Assembly (NCBI GenBank): GCA_963800975.1
Contig: CAWDDB010000006.1
Coordinates: 62,001-126,000, forward strand
Reading direction: 5' to 3'
From: JALYGY01 sp963800975
GTDB taxonomy: Bacteria; Actinomycetota; Rubrobacteria; Rubrobacterales; Rubrobacteraceae
Length of the DNA: 64,000 bases
Program-made: the position numbers and the translations under genes
Notes under the pieces: generated by a model
The model's database searches: none
The model's input: the letters and a program-made list of their open reading frames with translations, nothing else
Told to the model about the DNA's origin: nothing
In this document: positions 47,132 through 54,579 of the stretch, in pieces
Numbering within the stretch: the stretch's first letter is position 1
Layout: each line of letters starts with the position of its first letter

Positions 47132-47869
47132 TCACGAGGGTTGGAGCGGCGTCTGCCCGGCCGCCTTCTCCAGAGCCTCGATGTTATCGACGTGGATGTA
47201 GCGGCGCTTCGTCTGTACGGCGCCCGCCTCACGGAGGCGGACGAACGCCCGGGTGACCGCCTCGCGGTTTGCCCCGATCATGCTGCCGAGCTGCTGGTGC
47301 GTGTAGCGGGTGGGTATCTTGAACCCGGCCGCCGTCTTGAGGCCCTCGCCCTCGATAAGCAGGAGGATCAGGCTGGCCAGCCGGGCCGGGACCTCTTTGA
47401 GGGCGACGTCTTGTAGCCGGGTCTCGTAGGAGCTCAGGCGGTCGCTCAGGAGGTGCAGCAGCTGCAGGCCCACCTCCGGTTTGTCCAGGATCAGGCGCTC
47501 CACGTCGGCGCGGCACATCGCGGAGACCTCGGACTCCTCGAGCGCCTGGGCGTAGCAGTTCCTCAGCCGCTGGCCGGTGAGCACCATCTCCCCGAAGACC
47601 GTTCCGCTGCGAAGCACGGCGAGGGTGAACTCGCGCCCCTCCGGGTTAGCCCGGTAGAGCCGCACCCGACCCTTCTGCAAGACGAAGAGCGTTTCGCTCA
47701 GGTCCATCGGGGTGTAGAAGGTCTCGCCCCTCTGGACCGTGGTGTTGAGGTGCCTCCAGTTGATCTCCCCTAACTCCTCGCGCGAGAGCGGCCCGAAGAT
47801 GTCTACGAGCGTGAGGAGCTTGATCTGCTCCTCCACCGGCGCCGCACCTGCCTGTTCGCGATCGAACAC
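47132..47869 (-). CDS. Crp/Fnr-family transcriptional regulator
   Basis: 245 residues. The cyclic-nucleotide-binding fold (TLFVLQKGRVRLYRANPEGR, SGTVFGEMVLTGQRL) is followed by a dimer helix and a winged HTH (IPTRYTHQQLGSMIGANREA, then VTRAFVRLREAGAV). The cysteine set of oxygen-sensing Fnr is missing, and the effector pocket reads GEMVL rather than the cAMP-type GELAL...RAA. GTG 47869 follows GGAGAAGGGG. Confidence 0.88.
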   Translation of the reverse strand: MFDREQAGAAPVEEQIKLLTLVDIFGPLSREELGEINWRHLNTTVQRGETFYTPMDLSETLFVLQKGRVRLYRANPEGREFTLAVLRSGTVFGEMVLTGQRLRNCYAQALEESEVSAMCRADVERLILDKPEVGLQLLHLLSDRLSSYETRLQDVALKEVPARLASLILLLIEGEGLKTAAGFKIPTRYTHQQLGSMIGANREAVTRAFVRLREAGAVQTKRRYIHVDNIEALEKAAGQTPLQPS

Positions 47870-47904
47870 GGCCCCTTCTCCGTTTTACCTATCCCGTCCG
47901 CTAC

Positions 47905-47910
47905 ATTATA
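47905..47910 (-). promoter_or_regulatory. -10 element of the Crp/Fnr gene
   Basis: TATAAT on the minus strand, 36 bases before the GTG start. No clear -35 was seen. A CCGC/GCGG inverted repeat lies just upstream. Confidence 0.5.
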
Positions 47911-48061
47911 GTTTCCCCGCAAAGCGGCGGTATATTCGGCGGGGCGGGTAGGGACTGAGACCGCCTCGGCCGGTGCCTTCGTTAACCCCTTAACGGCAAA
48001 TACGGCGGTCAGGCGCAATAATGTACCCAGGATACTGAACCGGCAGGAAGGACTATCGAGG

Positions 48062-48208
48062 ATGGAGTACTGGCAGTTCGCGGGGGTCGCGGTTGCGTTC
48101 GTCGTCGTCGCGATCCTGTGGCTCCGTTTTATCTACCTGCCGGGTCGTACCCTGGAACGCAGGGGGGATTGGGGAGCGGCTCGCGACCGCACGGACGAGC
48201 ACGACTGA
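48062..48208 (+). CDS. 48-residue single-pass membrane protein
   Basis: ATG 48062 with AGGAAGGA about 12 bases upstream. The product is an N-terminal membrane helix (FAGVAVAFVVVAILWLRFIY) with a hydrophilic, charged C-terminal tail (LERRGDWGAARDRTDEHD). It is divergent from the Crp/Fnr regulator with about 190 bases between. No family is recognised. It has the size and layout of small membrane modulators. Confidence 0.6.
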   Translation: MEYWQFAGVAVAFVVVAILWLRFIYLPGRTLERRGDWGAARDRTDEHD

Positions 48209-48269
48209 CCGGACCTAGACCCTCCGGACTCGCGCCGCCCCGCACGGGTTGGCCGTGCCTTAACCGCGC

Positions 48270-49019
48270 GTGCTGAGGAGCCTGGATCACCTCGTGATCC
48301 TCGTCCGCGAACTCGAGCGGGCCGTCCGCGGCTACGAGCGACTCGGGTTCACGGTTACGCGGGGCGGGGAGCACGCCGACGGCCTCACGCGCAACGCCCT
48401 CGTCTCGTTCGCGGACGGCTCGTATCTCGAGCTGGTGGCGTTCCTCGATCCCCGAGATCCTCGCGACAACGTGTGGGGCTGGCGCCCGTTTCTCTCCTCC
48501 GGCGGCGGCCTGATCGACTACTGCGCGGCTTCGGACGATCTCGGAGCAGACACCCGCGGCCTGGAGGCGGACGGTTTCGTCGTGGACGGTCCCACCGAAG
48601 GCGGACGCCGGCTTCCCGACGGGACGGAGATCCGGTGGCGGATGGCGCGTGTCCGCCAGGAGGGCCGGCTGCTGCCGTTCCTGATCGAAGACCTCACCCC
48701 GCGCTCCCTGCGCGTTCCAGGCGGTTCGGCCGCAGAGCACCAGAACGGCGCCACCGGCGTCTCCCGCCTGGAGCTCCGGGTGCACGACGCGCGAGCGGCC
48801 GCACGATCCGTCGGAGCCCTCGTCGGACGACCGGTCCTCCCTGACGAGCCTCTCCGGCTTGGTCCCTGCACGCTGGTCCCGCGTGCTTCGGAGCGCCTCG
48901 ACGCAGGAGAGGCGGGACCCCAGGCGATCTGGCTCGCAACCAGCATCGCGGGAGGCGGGGGTGAGCTGGACGAAGGGCTCACCGGCGGGGCGATCATCCG
49001 GCTGCTCCCAGGCGTCTAG
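48270..49019 (+). CDS. Glyoxalase-like (VOC superfamily) domain protein
   Basis: 249 residues. The N-terminal strand LDHLVILVRELERAVRGYERLGF and the LVSFADGSYLELVAFLDP segment match the glyoxalase-like PF13468 family. The second half (GVSRLELRVHDARAAARSVGAL) looks like a partner module. VOC proteins bind a metal and catalyse isomerisation, dioxygenation or resistance reactions. The exact reaction is not evident. GTG start. Confidence 0.8.
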   Translation: MLRSLDHLVILVRELERAVRGYERLGFTVTRGGEHADGLTRNALVSFADGSYLELVAFLDPRDPRDNVWGWRPFLSSGGGLIDYCAASDDLGADTRGLEADGFVVDGPTEGGRRLPDGTEIRWRMARVRQEGRLLPFLIEDLTPRSLRVPGGSAAEHQNGATGVSRLELRVHDARAAARSVGALVGRPVLPDEPLRLGPCTLVPRASERLDAGEAGPQAIWLATSIAGGGGELDEGLTGGAIIRLLPGV

Positions 49020-49116
49020 GGCCGTACCCGGTGCCAGGGGATAACATGGGGGCGGCGCCCGCTGCCGGGGGTTTCCCGGTGACGGGGCCGAGAATGGGCG
49101 TCTTTCTCTCCGGGGG

Positions 49117-50340
49117 ATGATGAGCGGCAGCGGAGACTCGCTTTTTCGGAACCACCGTTTCCTGCGGCTCTGGGCCGGCCAGGGAATCTCGTTCGTGGGC
49201 GATTTCGTCTCGACCGTCGCCCTGGTTATCCTCGTCGTCGAGATCTCGGGTAGCGCCTCGGCGGTGGGCGGCCTTCTGGTCGCCCGGCTGGTCCCAACGC
49301 TCGCGAGCCCGGCCGTCGGCGTGCTCGCCGACCGCCTCGACAGGCGGGCGATACTGGTCGCGAGCGACCTGGCGCGTGCGGTCCTCATCCTGGGGGCGAT
49401 CTTCACCCGGGATCTCCTGGTCCTATACGCGCTGGTCTTCTTGATGGGCGTGGCCCGCACGTTCTTCAACCCCACGATCCGGGCCGCCTTCCCGAGCGTG
49501 GTGGGGGAGGGGGACCTGACGCGAGCCAACTCCCTGATCGGCGGAACGTTCAGCGCCTCGATCACGATCGGCCCTGCCGTTGGGGGGCTGCTGGTGGCCT
49601 CCGTCGGGGTGGAGGCGGCGTTCGTGCTTGACGCCGCGACTTATCTGGTGTCCGCGGCGTTCCTGTCCCGAATACCGCTACCGCGCCCGCAGAGAGAGGA
49701 GAGCGAAGGTTTCGGTCAGGAGTTGAGGCTGGGCTTGCGGTACCTCGCCGGGGCGCGGGTTCCGCTGGCGATCGTGGTCGGCGCCTTCCTGACCATACTG
49801 GCGATCAACATAACGATCCCCGCCGAGGTGTTCCTGGCGAAGGCTACCTTCGGCGCGGGCGACGCCGGTTACGGGTTGCTCGTGGGCCTGCTTGGAGGGG
49901 GTATGGTGCTGGGTTCCGCCCTTATGGCCTTGCTCGGAGACAGGGCCGCCCTCCTTCCCCTTTACTTCCTGAGCGTCTTCGTCGGGGCGCTGGCCCTCGC
50001 CGGGACGGGGCTGGCCCCCGTCTTCGTGCTGGCCCTGACCGCCCTCACGGTCGAGGGCATCGCAACCGGCGTAGACAACGTCGCCACCGACACTATCCTG
50101 CAAGAACGGGTGCCCGAAGCGTTTCTCGGCCGCGTGTTCTCGTTGAGGTTCTTGAGCTACAGCGCCGGGGAGGCAATCGCTTATCTGGCGGGCGGCCTGA
50201 TCGTGGACGCCTTCGGACCCAGATCCACGTACCTCCTGGCGGGTGCCGCGACCGCGGCGGCGGGCCTCGTTGTTCTGCTTATCCTCTTGGCGGCTCCGGA
50301 TCGCCAACCCGCACGAGCAAAGTTCGAAGCGGACGAGTAA
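49117..50340 (+). CDS. MFS_3-type exporter (EntS-like)
   Basis: 407 residues with about eleven or twelve helices. FRNHRFLRLWAGQGISFVGD at the N terminus and the ARLVPTLASPAVGVLADRLD loop place it in the MFS_3 group, which exports siderophores, macrolides or unknown compounds. ATG 49117 or 49120. It is the last ordinary gene before the three mini-ORFs, 104 bases downstream. Confidence 0.85.
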   Translation: MMSGSGDSLFRNHRFLRLWAGQGISFVGDFVSTVALVILVVEISGSASAVGGLLVARLVPTLASPAVGVLADRLDRRAILVASDLARAVLILGAIFTRDLLVLYALVFLMGVARTFFNPTIRAAFPSVVGEGDLTRANSLIGGTFSASITIGPAVGGLLVASVGVEAAFVLDAATYLVSAAFLSRIPLPRPQREESEGFGQELRLGLRYLAGARVPLAIVVGAFLTILAINITIPAEVFLAKATFGAGDAGYGLLVGLLGGGMVLGSALMALLGDRAALLPLYFLSVFVGALALAGTGLAPVFVLALTALTVEGIATGVDNVATDTILQERVPEAFLGRVFSLRFLSYSAGEAIAYLAGGLIVDAFGPRSTYLLAGAATAAAGLVVLLILLAAPDRQPARAKFEADE

Positions 50341-50394
50341 TCGGCGCCGGGAATCTGGTCGCGCCCAATTACTGCCCTCGGGCTCACTCTCTGC

Positions 50395-50400
50395 GATAAT
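50395..50400 (+). promoter_or_regulatory. Candidate -10 element upstream of the mini-ORFs
   Basis: GATAAT, 45 bases before the first mini-ORF. A TTACTG lies 20 bases further upstream, so the spacing is poor. Tentative. Confidence 0.3.
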
Positions 50401-50444
50401 TCAGGTAGCAGAGGTGCCAAGGATCGACGAGGGGGGGTGAAGAC

Positions 50445-50471
50445 ATGTGCGTTCGCGCAAGGAACTGGTAG
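50445..50471 (+). CDS. Mini-ORF 1, peptide MCVRARNW
   Basis: Eight codons and a TAG stop. The upstream GAGGGGGGGTGAAG is a purine-rich Shine-Dalgarno-like run ending five bases before ATG. It shares M-x-V-R-A-R-N-W with mini-ORF 2. It carries the only cysteine of the three peptides. Function is unknown. Candidate roles are a signal or bioactive peptide, a modified-peptide precursor, or a translated leader. Confidence 0.65.
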   Translation: MCVRARNW

Positions 50472-50510
50472 TTCAAGTAACATAAACTACAAGAATGCGA
50501 AAGGAGAGAG

Positions 50511-50537
50511 ATGTTCGTTCGCGCCAGGAACTGGTAG
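50511..50537 (+). CDS. Mini-ORF 2, peptide MFVRARNW
   Basis: Eight codons and TAG, with AAAGGAGAG directly upstream at about five-base spacing. Compared with mini-ORF 1, alanine changes GCA to GCC (synonymous) and the second residue changes Cys to Phe. The peptide has no signal sequence or processing region, so if it acts it must do so as made. Confidence 0.68.
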   Translation: MFVRARNW

Positions 50538-50580
50538 GTCAAGAGCCTTAAACCACAGAATCAGAGAAGGAGGTGGAAAG

Positions 50581-50607
50581 ATGCTTTCTCGAGCGAGGAA
50601 CTGGTAG
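50581..50607 (+). CDS. Mini-ORF 3, peptide MLSRARNW
   Basis: Eight codons and TAG. AAGGAGGTGG (50567-50576) is a near-perfect match to the 16S anti-Shine-Dalgarno, four bases before ATG, stronger than that of most full-size genes here. Arg (CGA) and Ala (GCG) codons differ synonymously from the other copies while R-A-R-N-W and the stop are kept. The HD-GYP gene begins 66 bases after its stop. Confidence 0.7.
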   Translation: MLSRARNW

Positions 50608-50673
50608 GTACTAGCACATAGTTAGACCATTGGGGTTCTTGCGCACGACCGGTGTTGTCTGCGAGAATGTAAC

Positions 50674-52116
50674 GTGGCAAACATCGACCTCTGCGCGGGA
50701 CACAATTTGAGCGAAGCTCATCTGAAGACTTTCATCGGAGCGCTGGCGGCCCTGGCTGCCTCGCTGGCTGCCTCCTGGATCCACTGGTACGGGTTCGAGC
50801 TCGACCCACGCTTTGTCGTAGGAACGGCGGTGTTCGCCGCTGTCGTGCTGCTGGGAGACATGTTCTCCATACGCATAAGCGACCAGCTCTCGATCAGTGC
50901 ATCGGACGCGGCGCTTGTACTGGCGGTCACGGTATTGGGACCCACGTGGGCGGCGGTTGCCGCCATCCCCGCCAGCTTGTTCATAGCGAGACGAGACTGG
51001 TTGAGGCTGGTCTACGAGGTGAGCCACACCCTCACCATCGTCTACCTCACGGGCATAGTCTTCTCCTTCACGTCACAGCCGTTGCTGTTCGGCAATCGGG
51101 AGCCCTTCTCGGACATCCTGTACGGCACCCTCATCGCGGGCGTCACGTTGATAGGAACCAGCAAAGCGATCGAGACGGTCCTGGTCAAGGTCAAGTTCGA
51201 CCAATCGTTGCGCGAGACCTGGGACGACATGTTTCAACCGTACCTGCTCCCCGATGCCGTAAGCGTCCTGACTGCGGGGGCTGGCGCGCTGGCCATGGTC
51301 ACCTACGGTCCGGTGGCTGCCCTGGTTGTTGTAGCGGGTTCCGTAGCGAGTCAGGCGCTCGTGTATCGCTCGCGAGAGCAGGTCAAAGAGAACAGGGAGC
51401 TGCGAGGGCGCATAGGCTCCCTGGAGGAGGCCCTCGCGACCTCCAACAACACGTTCGGCACCATGATCATTCGGGACCTGGGTCGCAGGGACGGCTACAC
51501 CGACCGCCACGCTGCCGCGACGGCGGTGTACGCGGCCGACCTCGCGCGGGAGATGAAGCTGGAAGAGACGCGCGCGGAGCGGCTACGGATGGCAGGGTTG
51601 CTGCACAACATAGGCCTGTTCGGGTTGCCGGAGGATATGCTGCTTGCGACGGGCAAGCTCAACTCCATAGCCCAGAGCCGGCTCGCCGAGCACGCGGCGC
51701 GCGGGGAGGAGGCCCTGGCCGCTATCCCCGAATTCGAGGAGATGGCGCGGTGGGTTCGCTGGCACCACGAGCGGCCCGACGGTAGGGGCTACCCTGACAA
51801 GCTGCGCGGGCGCTGGATCCCGCTCGAGGCGAAGATCCTGACGGTGGCGCAGGCCTACGCCGCTATGGTGCTGGACCAGCCGCGCCGCCCGGGGCTGGGC
51901 TTCGCGGCCGCGCGGGAGGAGCTTAGCGCGGGCATAGACACGGAGTTCGACGGGATCGTGGTGCGGGCCCTACTCAGGATCCTCGAGACCGAGTCGGAGG
52001 GCTACCGCATGGCCGACGATCACCGGTTCGTCTACCCCGCGCCGGACCACCGCAGGCTCGCGGGACCGGACGCCCCAGAGGTGGCGCAGGGCGGCACGGG
52101 GACCCTCCCACGGTAG
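50674..52116 (+). CDS. Membrane HD-GYP-domain protein, metal site degenerate
   Basis: 480 residues. Six or so N-terminal helices (about 1-215) form a membrane sensor, followed by a short coiled coil (REQVKENRELRGRIGSLEEA) and an HD-GYP domain. The usual HDIGK reads HNIGL and the late VADxYDA metal ligand reads VAQAYAA, whereas HHERPDGRGYP is intact. HD-GYP enzymes hydrolyse cyclic di-GMP; losing two metal ligands suggests a non-catalytic or altered protein. GTG 50674 has only a weak ribosome site. It is the first full-size gene after the mini-ORFs. Confidence 0.85.
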   Translation: MANIDLCAGHNLSEAHLKTFIGALAALAASLAASWIHWYGFELDPRFVVGTAVFAAVVLLGDMFSIRISDQLSISASDAALVLAVTVLGPTWAAVAAIPASLFIARRDWLRLVYEVSHTLTIVYLTGIVFSFTSQPLLFGNREPFSDILYGTLIAGVTLIGTSKAIETVLVKVKFDQSLRETWDDMFQPYLLPDAVSVLTAGAGALAMVTYGPVAALVVVAGSVASQALVYRSREQVKENRELRGRIGSLEEALATSNNTFGTMIIRDLGRRDGYTDRHAAATAVYAADLAREMKLEETRAERLRMAGLLHNIGLFGLPEDMLLATGKLNSIAQSRLAEHAARGEEALAAIPEFEEMARWVRWHHERPDGRGYPDKLRGRWIPLEAKILTVAQAYAAMVLDQPRRPGLGFAAAREELSAGIDTEFDGIVVRALLRILETESEGYRMADDHRFVYPAPDHRRLAGPDAPEVAQGGTGTLPR

Positions 52117-52130
52117 CGCCTCCGCGCGAG

Positions 52131-54194
52131 ATGAACGTGACGGACACGAGCATACCCCCCACGGAGATGAACACCAAGACCACGACTTCGACCAGATCCG
52201 GTATGTTCCGCGTGGCATTGGCGGGCGTGATGGCGCTGCTGATGACGCGAGCGTGGTCCGTGGCCGATGCGTGGCCGGCGTACCTGGCGCTTCTCCTCGC
52301 CGCGCTCTTCGGGGTGTTGCTGATCGTGGGCCGGCCCGAGGTCCTCTCGCGAGAGAAGCTCGCGCACACCCTGCTGGACTCGGCGCTGGCCTGCGCTCTG
52401 GTCGCCGGTACGGGGGGCGAGTCGTCGCCCTTTTTCCCAGTGTTCTTCCTCGTGGCGTTGGGGATCCTGCGGATCGAGGTCCCCGCGAAGGTCGTCGCCG
52501 CGACCGTCGCCATCGTCGCCGCCTACCTCGTCTCCGTGGGCGATCCCGGCGCGCTGTTGTCTCCGGAGGTGGGGCTGAGGGCCGCGTTCCTCGCGCTGTT
52601 CTGCGCGATAGCGGGCATCTGGGCGTTCGAGACGCACAACTACAGGAAGCTTGCCCTCGGGCTCGCCTCGGCTTTCGCCTCGGAGTTGAGCCACGTGGAG
52701 AAGGCCGAGGCGCTCGTAGCGAGGGTCGGACCCGCGCTCAGGTACATGAACGTCGAGGGCATCCTGCAGTGGACGGCGGAGGCGGCGCACGCCGTGGGCG
52801 GGGGATCCTACGCTCACGTCGCCGGGATCAGCGGCAACCACCATCGGACGTTCGTGGAGGGCGAGTTCGAGATCCTTCCCAGCTGGTGGCACCCCACCAT
52901 CCAGCGCCTAGTGCTCTGGAGCTGCCGGGAGGGAGAGGCCGTGCGCAGCGAGGACGAGGTCCACGGTATCGCGGGCTTCCTGGCCGTGCCGGTTGGCCCG
53001 GCGGAGGGCGAGCCTTGGGGGGCAATGGTCCTCGGGGGCAAGAGGTTCGATGCCGAAGAGGAGCGCGCCCTCCGGTTGCTCGGCTCGGGGGTGGCGCCCG
53101 CGCTCGAGAAGATCGACGCGTCGCCTGGCGGGCTAGATCAGATCTCCGGTCTGCCAAACCGCTCCTCGCTGCACAGGATATTGCGGCGGGAGCTCTCGCA
53201 CGGCGGCTCGGCCACCGTCCTGGCCGTGGGCCTGGAAGGTTACCCGGCCTCCGCCAGGGCCCACAGCCGTGCCTCGGGTGAGGACCTGCTGCGGCGGGTG
53301 GGCGAGCGGCTCGGGGTTAGGCAACCGGCGTATCACTACGGCGGGGACGAGTTCGTCGTCGTGCTCGGCGGGTCCGACGAAGCAAGGGCTCGCCGGACGG
53401 CGCACGCCATCAGACAGGCGGTCTCGGAGGAACTGAACGGCACGGGCGAGGCCGGCTTGGCCGCCGTCGTGGGCTTTGTCTTCACCGGCCCGGAGGACGA
53501 GGATCCCGGATCGGTCCTGGACCAGGCCCTGCTCGCCCTGGGACAGGCGAGGCGAAGCGATGGCGGCGTCTCGGGACCCCTCGCCGGTGCTCCCGGGCGA
53601 GGGCGCGACGGCACGGCGGCCGAGATGGTGGCCGCCCTGATAAGGCCCCTCGAGGTTCGCGATCCCCTCATCGTGGACCACCTCAGGGCCGTGTCCATTC
53701 TAGCTTCGCGCCTGGGCGCCCAGATGTCGCTCGATGCCTATCAGCTCGGGGTCCTCGAGCTCGGTGGCTTGCTGCACGACCTAGGCAAGGTCGGGATACC
53801 GGACCACATCCTTCAGAAACCGGGCCGTCTGACCGACGAGGAGTACGGGGTGATAAGGCGCCACCCGGTGCTGGGCGCCGAGATGATCGCCTCTTCCGAG
53901 GAGCTGGCGCCCGTGGTGCCGGTGGTCAGGCACCACCACGAGCGCTTCGACGGCAGGGGATACCCCGACGGGCTGAGCGGCGAGCGCATACCGCTCACGG
54001 CGCGCGTGGTCTCCGTCGCCGACGCCTTCGACTCGATGACCCGCGACAGGCCTTACGGGTACGGCATCTCGCGGGAGGCGGCCGTGGAGGAGGTCGAGCG
54101 TAACAGCGGCACGCAGTTCGATCCGCGGGTCGTCAGGGCGCTGCTCGAGGTGGTCTGGGAACCCGGAGACCGGACGGCCGACTCCACCGGTTAG
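52131..54194 (+). CDS. Membrane protein with GAF-like, GGDEF and HD-GYP domains
   Basis: 687 residues. N-terminal helices (about 25-170) are followed by a GAF-like region (YMNVEGILQWTAEAAHAVGG ... GIAGFLAVPVG), a GGDEF domain (GLPNRSSLHRIL, YHYGGDEFVVVLGG) and a complete HD-GYP (LLHDLGKVGIPDHIL, HHHERFDGRGYPDGL, VSVADAFDSM). It should bind or turn over cyclic di-GMP. The middle of the GGDEF is diverged, so phosphodiesterase activity is the safer call. It starts 14 bases after the degenerate HD-GYP gene; the pair is an operon. Confidence 0.88.
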   Translation: MNVTDTSIPPTEMNTKTTTSTRSGMFRVALAGVMALLMTRAWSVADAWPAYLALLLAALFGVLLIVGRPEVLSREKLAHTLLDSALACALVAGTGGESSPFFPVFFLVALGILRIEVPAKVVAATVAIVAAYLVSVGDPGALLSPEVGLRAAFLALFCAIAGIWAFETHNYRKLALGLASAFASELSHVEKAEALVARVGPALRYMNVEGILQWTAEAAHAVGGGSYAHVAGISGNHHRTFVEGEFEILPSWWHPTIQRLVLWSCREGEAVRSEDEVHGIAGFLAVPVGPAEGEPWGAMVLGGKRFDAEEERALRLLGSGVAPALEKIDASPGGLDQISGLPNRSSLHRILRRELSHGGSATVLAVGLEGYPASARAHSRASGEDLLRRVGERLGVRQPAYHYGGDEFVVVLGGSDEARARRTAHAIRQAVSEELNGTGEAGLAAVVGFVFTGPEDEDPGSVLDQALLALGQARRSDGGVSGPLAGAPGRGRDGTAAEMVAALIRPLEVRDPLIVDHLRAVSILASRLGAQMSLDAYQLGVLELGGLLHDLGKVGIPDHILQKPGRLTDEEYGVIRRHPVLGAEMIASSEELAPVVPVVRHHHERFDGRGYPDGLSGERIPLTARVVSVADAFDSMTRDRPYGYGISREAAVEEVERNSGTQFDPRVVRALLEVVWEPGDRTADSTG

Positions 54195-54579
54195 ATCGGC
54201 GAACCGAAGCCTAGAAACTGAAGCTTCAATCTTCTGCCCGCCTGGCATTGGGGCTCGCGGAGCGCCCGTCGTTCATCGTCCGAGGCCTTATCGACGCGGT
54301 GGTATTCATCTCGTAGGGCGTCGCCCCGGAACGCCAGCGTCCGAATCCTGGGTCTGATGTCCTAGCGAAACGCTCGAAAAAATAGTTCATTTGGGTGATA
54401 CATCGGGGCCGGCGGCTGGTATATGCTGCATTCGTTGCACGGTCGTGGGAGAGGCGAGATCTCTCGCTCTCTTGGGGAAAGGAGCCGCGACAGCTTACGT
54501 TACAGAGGTAAGCCCACCAGCGTAATAAGGCAAGAATACCTGCCGGGCTTCCAAGCCCCGGCGGGAGGGTAGGGGAAAG
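54195..54579 (+). promoter_or_regulatory. Long structured 5' region of the SARP gene
   Basis: No credible gene was found here. 54449-54471 forms a nine-pair hairpin (GAGA-g-GCGAG / CTCGC-TCTC). 54539-54566 forms a second, GC-rich hairpin (CCTGCCGGG-CTT / AAGCCCCGGCGGG, one bulge) immediately before the AGGGG ribosome site. AGCG-AAA-CGCT followed by a run of A lies near 54364-54380. A leader this long with a hairpin abutting the ribosome site suggests attenuation or translational control. It does not match a riboswitch class known to me. Confidence 0.45.

Larger units (their letters stand above)
50431..50607 (+). repeat. Tandem repeat of RBS-mini-ORF-spacer units
   Basis: Start codons are at 50445, 50511 and 50581, that is, 66 and 70 bases apart. 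Besides the coding part, the stretch after stop 1 and stop 2 is also alike: GTAG(G/T)TCAAG, then TAAACYACA, then AGAAT, leading to the next Shine-Dalgarno. After stop 3 the similarity fades. The similarity points to duplication of a whole expression unit. Confidence 0.8.

Noticed and set aside
52253..53281. 342-residue open frame inside the GGDEF/HD-GYP gene
   Set aside because: A shadow frame of a GC-rich gene; its Arg/Gly-rich composition is typical of out-of-frame translation.
54440..54579. Known riboswitch (cyclic-di-GMP, cyclic-di-AMP or cobalamin) before the SARP gene
   Set aside because: Individual purine-rich words looked similar, but the conserved core sequences of these classes could not be found.
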